Of a stretch of 64,000 nucleotides of DNA, positions 9,990 to 18,954 are shown in pieces. The translations under genes and the position numbers were made by a program. How positions within the stretch are numbered: position 1 is the stretch's first letter; every line of letters starts with the position of its first letter. The notes beneath the pieces were generated by a model. It did not search any database. It was not told the origin of the DNA and saw only the letters and a program-made list of their open reading frames with translations. This DNA is from CAYUQT01 sp964596165 (GTDB lineage: Bacteria; Planctomycetota; Phycisphaerae; UBA1845; JAFGLZ01): contig CAZQTW010000023.1 in assembly GCA_964596165.1 (NCBI GenBank), positions 1 through 64,000 of the forward strand. Reading direction: 5' to 3'.

Positions 9990-11909
9990 ATGCGCATCAC
10001 CATGGACACACAGAAGATCGCGGAAGTGGTTGCGGTGAGCGGCAGCATTGTCGAGGCGGTCATTACCGCCAAGAGCATGATTGTCGAGCACGAAGATCAG
10101 CGCGTCCGTCTGGGGCAAATAGGGACGTACGTGTCGCTTGAGGTGGACGATCTTCGGCTGATCGGGTACGTCACAAGCGTGGCGCGGCGCGACTCGCCGG
10201 GCAGCGCGACTGGGCCGGCGTTCCTATCGATCCAACTGCTCGGTACGATTCGCGGCAATCGCTTCGACCGGGGCATCGACGGCTATCCGACGGTCGGCGA
10301 TCCGGTATCTCTTGCCTGTCGGAGCGACTTTGAGACGATTTTCGGCACGTTCGACCAGCTTGCGTCCGGAAGCAAGTATCCGAAGTCATTCCGACTCGGT
10401 CGCTTTGCGTTGAACACCGACTTCGACGTTCAGGTGCTGGGCAAGGAGTTTTTCAGCAAGCACATCGCGTTGGTGGGCAACAGCGGATCGGGCAAGAGCT
10501 GCACGACGGCAAAGATCATCCAGGAAATCACCGAACTCGAGGAGTCGCAGATTATTCTCTTTGATCTGCACGGCGAGTATACGGCGGCTTTCAGTGACGA
10601 GGACGGGAGTCTCGACGCCAACGTGACCTATTTGGGCGAACAAGACCTGATACTGCCCTACTGGCTGCTCCGCTACGAGGAATTGGAAGCCGCGTTCGTC
10701 GACCAGGCCACTCCGCAGCATGTGACGAATCAGATCGCGTTCTTGAAGATGGCCCTGCAGGAGTTGAAGGCCGAAACGGCCGCCGAAATGGATCTTGTTC
10801 GGGAGTTCAGCCTCGATACGCCGATCTACTGGTCGCTCGATCGACTGAAGATGTACGCCGAGAACATGAACGAGGCGCGGTATGTGTTGAACACCGACCA
10901 GTTGGCGCTGAGCAAGCTGGCGCTTCGTTCGCTTCCGCCCGCCGAACAACACAAGCTGATCACCACTCAACGGGTTCAATTCAACAAGGGCGCGGCGGAG
11001 GGCGAGGTGCCGCATCCCCAGTTTTACGGCCAACTTCAGGGCATGCTGACCAAGCTACAGACTCGGTTGAGCGATCGTCGGTACGACTTTCTGCTGCGTC
11101 CGATTCAGCATGCCAAGACGTCCCGTTACTTCAACGGCGTTCTGAAGCCGACGAACACGCCCAAGGAACTCTCCCGGGTGATGAGTCATCTGGTTCGCCT
11201 GATGACGGGCCGATGGCCCATGCGGAGCAATCTGACGATCGTCGACATGTCGGGCATTCCCTATGAGGTGGTGGATACGGTCGTGGCCGTGCTGACACGG
11301 ACGCTATTCGAATACAACTTCTGGTGTCCGTTGGCGCAGAGACACCCGATGCTGTTGGTTTACGAGGAGGCGCACAACTACATCTCGAAGCATCTCGATC
11401 AAAGAAGCTTTGCCCGCCATATCGTCGAGCGTGTGGCGAAAGAGGGTCGCAAGTACGGCGTGTCGGCCATGGTCGTGAGCCAGCGGCCGAGCGAGCTGAG
11501 TGAGACGGTCATTTCGCAGTGCAACAGCATGATCGTCATGCGGCTGAACAACCCGGACGATCAGGCATACATTTGCAAGGTGGTCAGCGACCAGTTCGCC
11601 AGTCAGATGCAAATGCTGCCCGTCTTGCGGCCCGGCGAGGGGTTTGTCATCGGCGATGCGGTACTGATGCCGACACGGACTCTGATAGACCTGCCCGAGA
11701 GGATGCCTCGGAGCGCCGACGTCGATTTCTTCCTGCGGTGGTCGATGACGCGTCCGACGGACGATATCGACGAGATTCTCCAGCACTGGTGGCGCCAGGA
11801 TCGCGGCTTGCTCAACGCGCAAATGGCCATGGGGGCCGCGGCTCACGGCTGGACCGACAAACCGGGCAACGAACCGGAACTGTCCGGTGTATTCCTGAAA
11901 GAGGAGTAG
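9990..11909 (+). CDS. HerA-like DNA translocase ATPase
   Basis: 639 aa. N-terminal beta-rich HAS-barrel-like part (about 1-115), then a HerA/FtsK-type ATPase (DUF87 family): Walker A GNSGSGKS at 163-170, Walker B LLVYEEAHN around 455-463, and SQRPSELSETVISQCNS, the typical downstream motif of this family. HerA proteins form hexamers that pump DNA, usually with the nuclease NurA or, in phage-defence systems, with SIR2 or DUF4297 nucleases. None of these partners lies next to it: the flanks are a mutarotase-like gene and glycerol kinase. It is therefore an orphan, possibly for DNA repair or defence. ATG at 9990 is used; another ATG lies four codons downstream. Confidence 0.88.
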   Translation: MRITMDTQKIAEVVAVSGSIVEAVITAKSMIVEHEDQRVRLGQIGTYVSLEVDDLRLIGYVTSVARRDSPGSATGPAFLSIQLLGTIRGNRFDRGIDGYPTVGDPVSLACRSDFETIFGTFDQLASGSKYPKSFRLGRFALNTDFDVQVLGKEFFSKHIALVGNSGSGKSCTTAKIIQEITELEESQIILFDLHGEYTAAFSDEDGSLDANVTYLGEQDLILPYWLLRYEELEAAFVDQATPQHVTNQIAFLKMALQELKAETAAEMDLVREFSLDTPIYWSLDRLKMYAENMNEARYVLNTDQLALSKLALRSLPPAEQHKLITTQRVQFNKGAAEGEVPHPQFYGQLQGMLTKLQTRLSDRRYDFLLRPIQHAKTSRYFNGVLKPTNTPKELSRVMSHLVRLMTGRWPMRSNLTIVDMSGIPYEVVDTVVAVLTRTLFEYNFWCPLAQRHPMLLVYEEAHNYISKHLDQRSFARHIVERVAKEGRKYGVSAMVVSQRPSELSETVISQCNSMIVMRLNNPDDQAYICKVVSDQFASQMQMLPVLRPGEGFVIGDAVLMPTRTLIDLPERMPRSADVDFFLRWSMTRPTDDIDEILQHWWRQDRGLLNAQMAMGAAAHGWTDKPGNEPELSGVFLKEE

Positions 11910-11915
11910 GTTTCG

Positions 11916-11942
11916 GGGCTCTCCGCACTGCCGCCGGAGCCC
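11916..11942. terminator. Hairpin between convergent herA-like and glpK
   Basis: Inverted repeat GGGCTC/GAGCCC (11916-11921 with 11937-11942) just after the stop of the HerA-like gene and before the end of the convergent glycerol kinase gene. No strong T run; assigned mainly on position. Confidence 0.45.
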
Positions 11943-11966
11943 GGCCGGAGCGTAGGACCGCGTCCG

Positions 11967-13451
11967 TCACCAGGACTTGGCCAGAGCCTTTCGCCAGACC
12001 GCGAGTCGTTCTGCCGCCTGGTCGGGCGAACCGGTCGGCGTGAACACGCGGTCGGTTCTCCAGGTGGCCGCCACATCGTCCACGGAACGGTGAAGACCCG
12101 CGCCCAGGGCGGCGAGCAATGCCGCGCCCACGCCAGTGGTTTCGAGGACGGGTCCGCGCTCCACGGGGATTCGCAGCAGATCCGCCTGGATTTGCATCAG
12201 CAGGTTGTTGGCCGCGGCGCCGCCGTCCGCTCGAATGACCCGGATGTGGTGTTTTACATCGCGTGCCATCGCTTCAACGACGTCGGCCACTTGAAATGCG
12301 ATGCCTTCCAGAGTGGCCCTGGCCAGGTGGGCCTCGGTCGTTCCTCGTGTCAGGCCGAGCAGGGTTCCTCGGGCGTTGGGCTGCCAGTGAGGTGCGCCCA
12401 AGCCGACGAAGGCGGGCACGAAGGTGACACCGCCGCTGTCGGGCACGCGGGCGGCGAGGGTCTCGATGTCCGCCGCATGCCGGATCAGGCCCAGGCCGTC
12501 TCTGAGCCATTGAACGGCCGCGCCGGCGATGAAGACACTGCCTTCGAGCGCATAGGCGATGCCGTCGGCCGTTTCCCAGGCGGCCGTGCTGAGCAATCGG
12601 GTGTTGCTCCGCGGAGGCGTTGTGCCGGCGTTGACCAGAAGAAAGGCCCCGGTTCCATAGGTGCATTTGGCTTGTCCGGGTTGCGTGCAGCAGTCGCCGA
12701 ACAGCGCGGCTTGTTGATCGCCCGCGACGCCTGAGATCGGGATTCCGTCGGGGAGCCAGCCCATGCCGGCGGTGTGCCCGAAGACGCCGGCGCTGGGTCG
12801 AATGGTGGGGAGGATCTCAATGGGGATTCTCAGTTCGGCAAGGCAATCGGGGTCCCAGCGGCGGTCGCTGAGGTTCATCAAGAGGGTTCGCGAGGCGTTG
12901 GTGACGTCCGTGGCGTGCGTTGCCCCGCCGGTCAGTCGTGCGATCAGATAGGTGTCGATGGTTCCCGCGGCGATTTCTCGGTTTGCCGCGCGTCCTCGGG
13001 CGTTTGGCAGGTGGTCGAGCAACCAGCTCAGCTTGGTGCCGCTGAAATAGGGATCGAGCAACAGGCCGGTTCGGTCGGCGAACAGGGGTTCGAGTCCGTC
13101 CTTGCGGAGTTGTTCACAGTGTTCGGCGGTACGGCGGCATTGCCACACGATCGCATGACCGAGGGGTTCAAGGCTTTTTCGGTCCCAGAGGGCAACGGTC
13201 TCGCGCTGATTGGTGATGCCGATGGCGCGGATGTCACGGCCCGTCACCTTTGGGCATGCCTCGAATACGCCCCCGACGGCCTTCTGCACCGAGGCCCAGA
13301 TTTCACGGAGGTCATGTTCGACCCAGCCGGGCTGGGGATAGTGTTGGGGGAACTCCACTGTTCTTCGAGCCATGATTTCCCCGGCGGGCGTCGTCAGCAA
13401 AGCCGTGGTTCCCGTCGTTCCCTGATCGATACTCAGGACGATGTCGCCCAT
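11967..13451 (-). CDS. glpK: Glycerol kinase
   Basis: 494 aa, the usual length for GlpK. It phosphorylates glycerol with ATP to sn-glycerol 3-phosphate in the cytoplasm. Visible FGGY-kinase features: N-terminal phosphate loop SIDQGTTGTTALL, FPQHYPQPGWVEHD close to the N-terminus, ITNQRETVALWDR, the DQQAALFGD region near the middle and the C-terminal ADGGAAANNLLMQIQADLL segment, all hallmarks of glycerol kinase rather than of xylulo- or gluconokinase. Convergent with the HerA-like gene; no transporter (glpF) or dehydrogenase (glpD) is adjacent. A glycerophosphodiesterase gene that would release glycerol 3-phosphate lies about 1 kb away on the other strand. Confidence 0.95.
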   Translation of the reverse strand: MGDIVLSIDQGTTGTTALLTTPAGEIMARRTVEFPQHYPQPGWVEHDLREIWASVQKAVGGVFEACPKVTGRDIRAIGITNQRETVALWDRKSLEPLGHAIVWQCRRTAEHCEQLRKDGLEPLFADRTGLLLDPYFSGTKLSWLLDHLPNARGRAANREIAAGTIDTYLIARLTGGATHATDVTNASRTLLMNLSDRRWDPDCLAELRIPIEILPTIRPSAGVFGHTAGMGWLPDGIPISGVAGDQQAALFGDCCTQPGQAKCTYGTGAFLLVNAGTTPPRSNTRLLSTAAWETADGIAYALEGSVFIAGAAVQWLRDGLGLIRHAADIETLAARVPDSGGVTFVPAFVGLGAPHWQPNARGTLLGLTRGTTEAHLARATLEGIAFQVADVVEAMARDVKHHIRVIRADGGAAANNLLMQIQADLLRIPVERGPVLETTGVGAALLAALGAGLHRSVDDVAATWRTDRVFTPTGSPDQAAERLAVWRKALAKSW

Positions 13452-13809
13452 CTCGAACCGCTCCTTTCGTTGACCGTCGCATCATGGTACGTCGCGGACG
13501 AACCTCAGCCCCCTCCGGATACGAAAAATGAGAGGACGGCGCCAGAGTTTACCGTCACCGATAGCGGTGTGGAACAGAAGGACTTGCTCATCTGACGGCG
13601 AGCGGCCGAGCGGCAAGGCAGGGTGCATGATCGTTGTTGCGTGCCGAAGAACACGTTTCTTGGCCAAAGAACGTGGGTCGGACGTGAGTCGGTACCAGGT
13701 TGATGCGGAACCCACCCTGCCCCCATGCGAGCGCGCAGAAACGGACATGTACCCGGCGAGGCAGGGTTTCTTGTCAATCCATTCACCGTGCATTACTATT
13801 CCGTATTGC
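13452..13809. other. Intergenic, 358 bases
   Basis: Divergent region between glpK and the lipoprotein gene. An open frame runs through it into the lipoprotein, but its translation is Arg/Cys-rich and unlike a protein, so it is taken as non-coding leader. No clear promoter, operator or RNA was recognised. Confidence 0.45.
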
Positions 13810-14478
13810 ATGGACGCATGGATCCGCCCGAATTCGTTTGTTCCCGGTGGGATGATCGCATTTCTCTTGATAGGGGGGTGCGCCGAACACGAGCGTCTCA
13901 ACATGCTTTTGGATGCCACCCCGGAACAACTGGTGACCGAAATCCATACCCCCCGGGAGGCCGCTGAAATCATCGACATGCGAATGAAGGCCAAGGCGGA
14001 TCCCAAGATGGGACGTTCCGACACCTGGCAATCGCTGTCCACCACACTGACGTTGGAGTCCGGCGACTGTGACGACTGGGCGGTCGCCTCGGCCGCGCTG
14101 CTGGCCGACGACGGTTGGTCGGCACGATTGTTGATCGTCGGGACGGTCAGGGTGTTCCTGAACACGCAAAACCAAATCGCGCGTCGCGGCTATTGCCATG
14201 CCGTACACCTGCTGGAACGGGACGGATTGTACGGGGCCAACGGGATAAACTCAGGGGATCGCATCGAGCCTCAATTCGCGACGATCGAAGAACTGGTTCG
14301 ACGTCTGCCCTTGATCCAGGATCGTTGGGATTTCTACAAGGTCGTGTCGCTCGAGGGTGTCGATATCGTTGACGGTCCGGGGAATCTGTTCGATCGACTG
14401 GCCGATCGCTATAAGACGGCCCAGTGGATCGATGTGAAGTATCCGAGCAAACCGACGTCGCAGCTTGCGAGTCAGTGA
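13810..14478 (+). CDS. Transglutaminase-like lipoprotein
   Basis: 222 aa from the ATG chosen, which gives a signal peptide ending in the lipobox LLIGGC (lipid-anchored Cys). The start is uncertain: no good ribosome site is seen, and in-frame ATG codons lie upstream (13747) and downstream (13852). The mature part contains SGDCDDWAVASAALL, where the Cys resembles the nucleophile of bacterial transglutaminase-like cysteine proteases, followed by YCHAVHLLE supplying a His; the third residue (Asp) is probably in GVDIVDGPG (inference). Such proteins cleave or cross-link peptides at the cell envelope. It ends 40 bases before the glycerophosphodiesterase gene on the same strand and may share its transcript. 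Confidence 0.7.
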   Translation: MDAWIRPNSFVPGGMIAFLLIGGCAEHERLNMLLDATPEQLVTEIHTPREAAEIIDMRMKAKADPKMGRSDTWQSLSTTLTLESGDCDDWAVASAALLADDGWSARLLIVGTVRVFLNTQNQIARRGYCHAVHLLERDGLYGANGINSGDRIEPQFATIEELVRRLPLIQDRWDFYKVVSLEGVDIVDGPGNLFDRLADRYKTAQWIDVKYPSKPTSQLASQ

Positions 14479-14518
14479 GACGAAGGCAGGCCGAACGTTG
14501 AGGAAGGAGGGACGCGTG

Positions 14519-15379
14519 ATGCGTTTGTTGTCCTGGTACGGTGTGGCCGGTCTGGCGGTCGTTTCGGCTTTTTCATGTCCCGCGGGCCTGGCGGAAGAAC
14601 AAGGCCAAGGTGGAGCCATGGCGCCTCGCGATATCATCAAGGCCGGTCGGATTCTCATTATTGCTCATCGCGGGGCGAGTGCCTACGCACCCGAGAATAC
14701 GCTGGCGGCGTTCAGACTGGCGGCGAAGCAGGGGGCCGACCTCATCGAAGACGATTACTACGCGACCCAGGATGGGCGGTTGATTGTCATTCATGACAGC
14801 ACCCTGGACCGGACGACGGACGCCGTTGCCAAGTGGGGCGGCAAGAAGATTCTCGTCCGGTCAAAGACGATGGACGAGCTGCGTCAACTTGACGCTGGGA
14901 GCTGGAAGGACAAGAAGTTCGCCGGCGAGAAGCTGCCGACGTTCGATGAGGCAATCCGGGTCATGCTGGACGGCGGATGTGTGCCGCTGCTGGAGCGCAA
15001 GGGCGGCACCCCGGAGCAAACGCTGGCCGAGCTGAAGAGAATCGATGCCGTCGAGAAGGTCGTCGTGCAGAGTTTCGACTGGCTGTTTCTGACGCAACTC
15101 CACAAGCTGGAGCCGAAGATCGTGTTAGGGGCGCTTGGCGAAAGGAAGCTTACGGATCAGCGACTGAAGGTTGCCAAGGGGACAGGAGCGGCCGTCATCG
15201 GCTGGGAGTACAAGGACATCGATCAGGATGTGGTCGACCGCGTTCACGCGGCCGGTCTGAAGATCTGGGCGTGGACCGCCGACAAGCCGGAAGACATTCA
15301 ACGCCTGAAGAGCCTAGGCGTAGACGGCATCATCACGAACCGGCCGGATTCCACACGGAAGACCGTCGAGGCGAAGTAG
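14519..15379 (+). CDS. Secreted glycerophosphodiester phosphodiesterase
   Basis: 286 aa from the ATG with AGGAAGGAGG 8 nt upstream. Signal peptide at residues 1-25 (cleavage near GLAEE). The GDPD domain is clear: IAHRGASAYAPENTLAAF (catalytic His and Arg, metal ligand Glu), DLIEDDYYATQDGRLIVIHD (a Glu-x-Asp variant where the family usually has ELDV; catalytic second His present) and WTADKPEDIQRLKSLGVDGIITNRP at the end. It hydrolyses glycerophosphodiesters from phospholipid headgroups to sn-glycerol 3-phosphate and an alcohol, here outside the cytoplasm. Length is usual. The substitution EDDYY in place of ELDVR is mildly unusual but keeps an acidic pair. Confidence 0.92.
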   Translation: MRLLSWYGVAGLAVVSAFSCPAGLAEEQGQGGAMAPRDIIKAGRILIIAHRGASAYAPENTLAAFRLAAKQGADLIEDDYYATQDGRLIVIHDSTLDRTTDAVAKWGGKKILVRSKTMDELRQLDAGSWKDKKFAGEKLPTFDEAIRVMLDGGCVPLLERKGGTPEQTLAELKRIDAVEKVVVQSFDWLFLTQLHKLEPKIVLGALGERKLTDQRLKVAKGTGAAVIGWEYKDIDQDVVDRVHAAGLKIWAWTADKPEDIQRLKSLGVDGIITNRPDSTRKTVEAK

Positions 15380-15428
15380 GACACAGGTTCTCGGATGACC
15401 TATCAGGCCGACATCCGGGCTCGATCGC

Positions 15429-18400
15429 TCATCGCGACTGAACGGCATATACCTCAATCGCCGGCTGGCTGCGATAGTCCAGACCGACGCGGAGTTGGTC
15501 CAGCGTGTCTTTGGGGCTGGACGGGCACAACTCGCCGTAGATGATGACGTGTGAGGCCGGTGGCGAACCTTCGACGCCGACACCGCCCATCCCGCCACCC
15601 GGACCGACGACGTGGAGGCCGGCGACTTCGGGTGTGATCACGGCGAGCAGCGGACCGCCCGGGACGAACTTGGCGCCCCAGTGGACGCCATTTCGCCGCT
15701 CCTGGCACTCGCTCGTACCCGAGATCTTCCTCACCTTACCCGTGTGGCCATCGGAGAAGAGGAATGACCCCGGCGTCGGGCTCTCAGCGCCCATCAACGT
15801 TATGTCGTCATAGCACCAGAACCAGCTCTGGCCACTGCCCATACACACCTCCACCCACGGGAGTCCTGCATAGGCGGTGATCACTTTCTCCAGACCTGTC
15901 TCATCCGTGCACTTGAGGCGAACCATCGCGGGACCATTGGCTAGGACCTCAATTCGGTTCTTGGCATTTCGGTGTGGGCCGTAAATGTCTGCGAAGCCTG
16001 CCCAGTCGGCCTCGCCGGGCTGGGTGATGTCTCGCCCGTTCAGGGCCTTGACCTCCCACCGATAGATGTGCGCACCCTCGGGGCCGACGAGCAACCGCAA
16101 GCGGTCGTTCTCGATCCACTTCGCGCCGTTAGGTCCGTCCGAGCATCGTACGATCGGGCCGGCCTGCTTGAGATCGAGGGATTGCGCGTCGAAGTAGATC
16201 ATGAAGTTCCGCCTGCCCTGTCTGGGTGTCGGACCCGTAAGGACAAACGCGAGCCTGCTTTGGTTACCCGTCCGTTGGATCTGGCAGGGACGCGGTGTCT
16301 GAGAGCCGGTACTCGCGTCCAACTCGGTTGTATAGATGACTTCCCTCGGGTTGGCGAGTATGGGCAGGTCTACCTCAATCGGCAGGTCCAGACGCGGGCG
16401 ATCCCCGGCAAGCACGGTGATACCGATTCGCTTCTTGAAATCCGAGATGGCCCACGGAAGATCGGGTCTGAGCGGTTCTCGCAAGACCCTCGCGGGCCGG
16501 GTCCGGCGGACGCCCGTCTCGACGAGTTCGAGTCCTACCGCACCGGCGGGCGGAGGTGATTGCCCGGACTTGAGGACCTCCGCTGCCGCCTGTAAATCCG
16601 ATACGATTTTGGCATATCGCCCGATCAACGCATCGAATCTTTTCGTCACCCTATCAAGGGCATAGGGCTTGCTCTCCCGGTTCCAAAGGTCGACGTATTG
16701 CTGCTTCAGTGCGACATGCTCATTTTGGATCCTGCGGACCTTCGCCTCGGCCTGTTGGACGAACGACGATGCCTTGGCAGGTTCCGAGGCGTTCAGGCAC
16801 GCCTGTTCGTAGATTCGTGCGGCGTCCAGATACGCCAAGGCCCGAGTGGCCATCAGCCGCATCCGTTCCGCGCCGAAGAGAAAGTAGTCGATCCATTCGC
16901 CGTTGACCTTGGCCTCTGCCTTCAGGGCCTTCAGATGCCCCATTGCCGGGTCGAGGAGGTCCAGCAACGCATGGGCGTGCTTGCGTGCGGTGGGTTCATC
17001 CACCGGCAATCGTCCCATGTCCTGGTCGACGGCCCAGAATCGCGAATCGAACATCGATCCGTAGTTGGGCAGGTGGTGGGTCTTGCCCAGCAGAGCGATT
17101 GCCTGTCCGAAGCGATCACCGGACTCGCCGAACAGCACGGCTCCGACGCGGCGATTGAAATCCTCGACGGACGTCGTCGAGCCGTTCCACGCGCACTCGG
17201 CTCCCCACGCGAGGCCGTGCCAGTTGGCGGCAAAGAAGTTCTCACCGTCGTCGTCCCAGGTGGTGTTCCACATGCCCAGGGCGCCGTGCTTGAGGCCGTC
17301 GCGGACGTAGTTCTTGATATTCGTGACGGCCACTTCGAAGTCCGGCAGGATGCGGCTCCAGCAACTGACGCCCGGACACACAAAGAACTCGTACCCTGAC
17401 TTGGAGAAGGGGGTGATCGCATTGTCCCAAGACGGCCTGGGATCGTAGCCCCACGACAGCATGATCGTGTCTTTGGGGATTTTGGGCAGATGCTCGGGGT
17501 GTCGAAGGATGATGTCGCCCCACATCATCATCCGCTTGCCGTACTTGTCCCTAAGCACATTGTGGATCCGACGGATGTGGTTCGTGTAGACGCCACCGAC
17601 GCCGATCTTTTCGGCCAGGGGCTTGGACGGTCCGGTACCCAGGCCATCGGTCTCGTCGCAGCAGACGTTGAAGAGCTTCGATTCAAGCAGGGGGGCTTGT
17701 TCGGAATAGAGGTCGTCCAACAGTTGGTAGGTGCCTTCAATCGTCGGATTCAGGATGTCCGGCGTTTCGCGGAGGTTCTTGTAGGCATCAAGGCCGAGGA
17801 TGACCCCGAAGTGGCCGAAGGACTGCTGGTTGCCGATGATTTCGACGCCGCGAAGCTTGGCGTATTGCACCAGCGCCTTCAGTTCGTTGGGCGTCAGGCT
17901 GCCGTCCTTCGGTCCGATGAGCGGATGCTTGCTGAACGCGTATTGGTACTCGAGGTAGTAAGAGAAGAAGTTCATCTTCAGCAGGGCCGTCGTCCGGATT
18001 TCTTCCTCGAGCGTCAGCCACTTGGGGCTGGGCCCGCGCGTGATGTCGTCGGAGTATCCCCGATATCTGAGCGATGGCCAGTCGGTGATGCGAAGGCAGG
18101 GCAACGATCGGTTCTTCAAGTTCGCTCGGATTAGTTGGCGCAGCGTCTGGATGCCGTGGAGCAGGCCGGCCTCATCGCGCCCCGTTATCACGGCGTGTTC
18201 CATGGCGACGGTCAGGGCGTAGCCTTCGGCGTGTTCCGGCGGTGGGGGAAGAGCGCCTCTCAGGCGATCCGGAGACATTTTCTCGGCCGAGAGCCACAGG
18301 AAGACGGAGTGTGTACCGGTCGCACCGGGTGTTGGAAAGAGCGTTGCCTTGGTGTCACCGGCGCGGATCAGTTCCTCCCTCAGCTCGGCGGCCGCCTGCG

Positions 18401-18650
18401 ACACCGTCAACGTGGCGACGAACCCGATGAACGGTTCCCGGCCGATCGGCATGACCCCCTCCGTGAGCTGAATCTGCTTCGGGAACGGCACAAGTCGTAG
18501 CCGGTTTTCCGGCGAGGTTGCGGGTTCGGCGGCGATTGCCGAGAAGGTACCGACGAGTACGCCGAGCGAAATCGGGATCGGTCGGCACCGATGCTTCCCC
18601 TCGCGCCGGGAGAAAGCCCTTCCCTTCGCGTACCCATTATGGTCCAGCAT
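15429..18650 (-). CDS. Secreted GH20-like glycoside hydrolase
   Basis: 1073 aa, ATG with AGGAGG 7 nt upstream. N-terminal signal (hydrophobic ISLGVLVGTFSAIAAEP, about 27-44, after a long basic n-region), then a GH20b-like helper domain (about 55-170), then a TIM-barrel (about 180-500) beginning RYRGYSDDITRGPSP and containing a CCDETDG motif near residue 331, which supplies the Asp-Glu pair that GH20 beta-N-acetylhexosaminidases use for substrate-assisted catalysis. A helical region (500-720) and a C-terminal beta-rich domain with no name that I recognise follow. Probably exported to act on N-acetylglucosamine-type polymers (inference). Convergent with the glycerophosphodiesterase. Much longer than a minimal GH20 enzyme because of the C-terminal additions. 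Confidence 0.8.
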   Translation of the reverse strand: MLDHNGYAKGRAFSRREGKHRCRPIPISLGVLVGTFSAIAAEPATSPENRLRLVPFPKQIQLTEGVMPIGREPFIGFVATLTVSQAAAELREELIRAGDTKATLFPTPGATGTHSVFLWLSAEKMSPDRLRGALPPPPEHAEGYALTVAMEHAVITGRDEAGLLHGIQTLRQLIRANLKNRSLPCLRITDWPSLRYRGYSDDITRGPSPKWLTLEEEIRTTALLKMNFFSYYLEYQYAFSKHPLIGPKDGSLTPNELKALVQYAKLRGVEIIGNQQSFGHFGVILGLDAYKNLRETPDILNPTIEGTYQLLDDLYSEQAPLLESKLFNVCCDETDGLGTGPSKPLAEKIGVGGVYTNHIRRIHNVLRDKYGKRMMMWGDIILRHPEHLPKIPKDTIMLSWGYDPRPSWDNAITPFSKSGYEFFVCPGVSCWSRILPDFEVAVTNIKNYVRDGLKHGALGMWNTTWDDDGENFFAANWHGLAWGAECAWNGSTTSVEDFNRRVGAVLFGESGDRFGQAIALLGKTHHLPNYGSMFDSRFWAVDQDMGRLPVDEPTARKHAHALLDLLDPAMGHLKALKAEAKVNGEWIDYFLFGAERMRLMATRALAYLDAARIYEQACLNASEPAKASSFVQQAEAKVRRIQNEHVALKQQYVDLWNRESKPYALDRVTKRFDALIGRYAKIVSDLQAAAEVLKSGQSPPPAGAVGLELVETGVRRTRPARVLREPLRPDLPWAISDFKKRIGITVLAGDRPRLDLPIEVDLPILANPREVIYTTELDASTGSQTPRPCQIQRTGNQSRLAFVLTGPTPRQGRRNFMIYFDAQSLDLKQAGPIVRCSDGPNGAKWIENDRLRLLVGPEGAHIYRWEVKALNGRDITQPGEADWAGFADIYGPHRNAKNRIEVLANGPAMVRLKCTDETGLEKVITAYAGLPWVEVCMGSGQSWFWCYDDITLMGAESPTPGSFLFSDGHTGKVRKISGTSECQERRNGVHWGAKFVPGGPLLAVITPEVAGLHVVGPGGGMGGVGVEGSPPASHVIIYGELCPSSPKDTLDQLRVGLDYRSQPAIEVYAVQSR

Positions 18651-18954
18651 TGACGATCCTCCTGTACGACGAGAGATTCGCGGAATGCGTGCGAGCCGAA
18701 TGAGTCTGGGCGACGATTGTACAGATGAGGGCGCCCATGGGAAGGACCGTACGGTCAGGGGCGTCGATCGCGAGAAACCGACCCAAGGAACGGCCGCGAT
18801 TCACGGGCTTGGTAAGCCTTATGGCGGCTCGGTTCATCGGGTGCGGATCGCCGCGCTGACGGTCTTGCGTATGGCCGGGCACGGACGATTACATGACATT
18901 GTCGGCGACGCCGGGCACCCTGTTGGCGTGGGATCGCCGGTGATCGACCGGCGA
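18651..18954. other. Intergenic, 304 bases
   Basis: Between the end of rpoN and the start of the GH20-like gene, both on the minus strand. It must contain the promoter for the GH20-like gene; only its AGGAGG ribosome site (about 18658-18664) is clear. No small gene or structured RNA was recognised. Confidence 0.45.

Noticed and set aside
13528..13809. N-terminal extension of the lipoprotein gene
   Set aside because: Arg/Cys-rich, would bury the lipobox signal peptide about 120 residues from the N-terminus.
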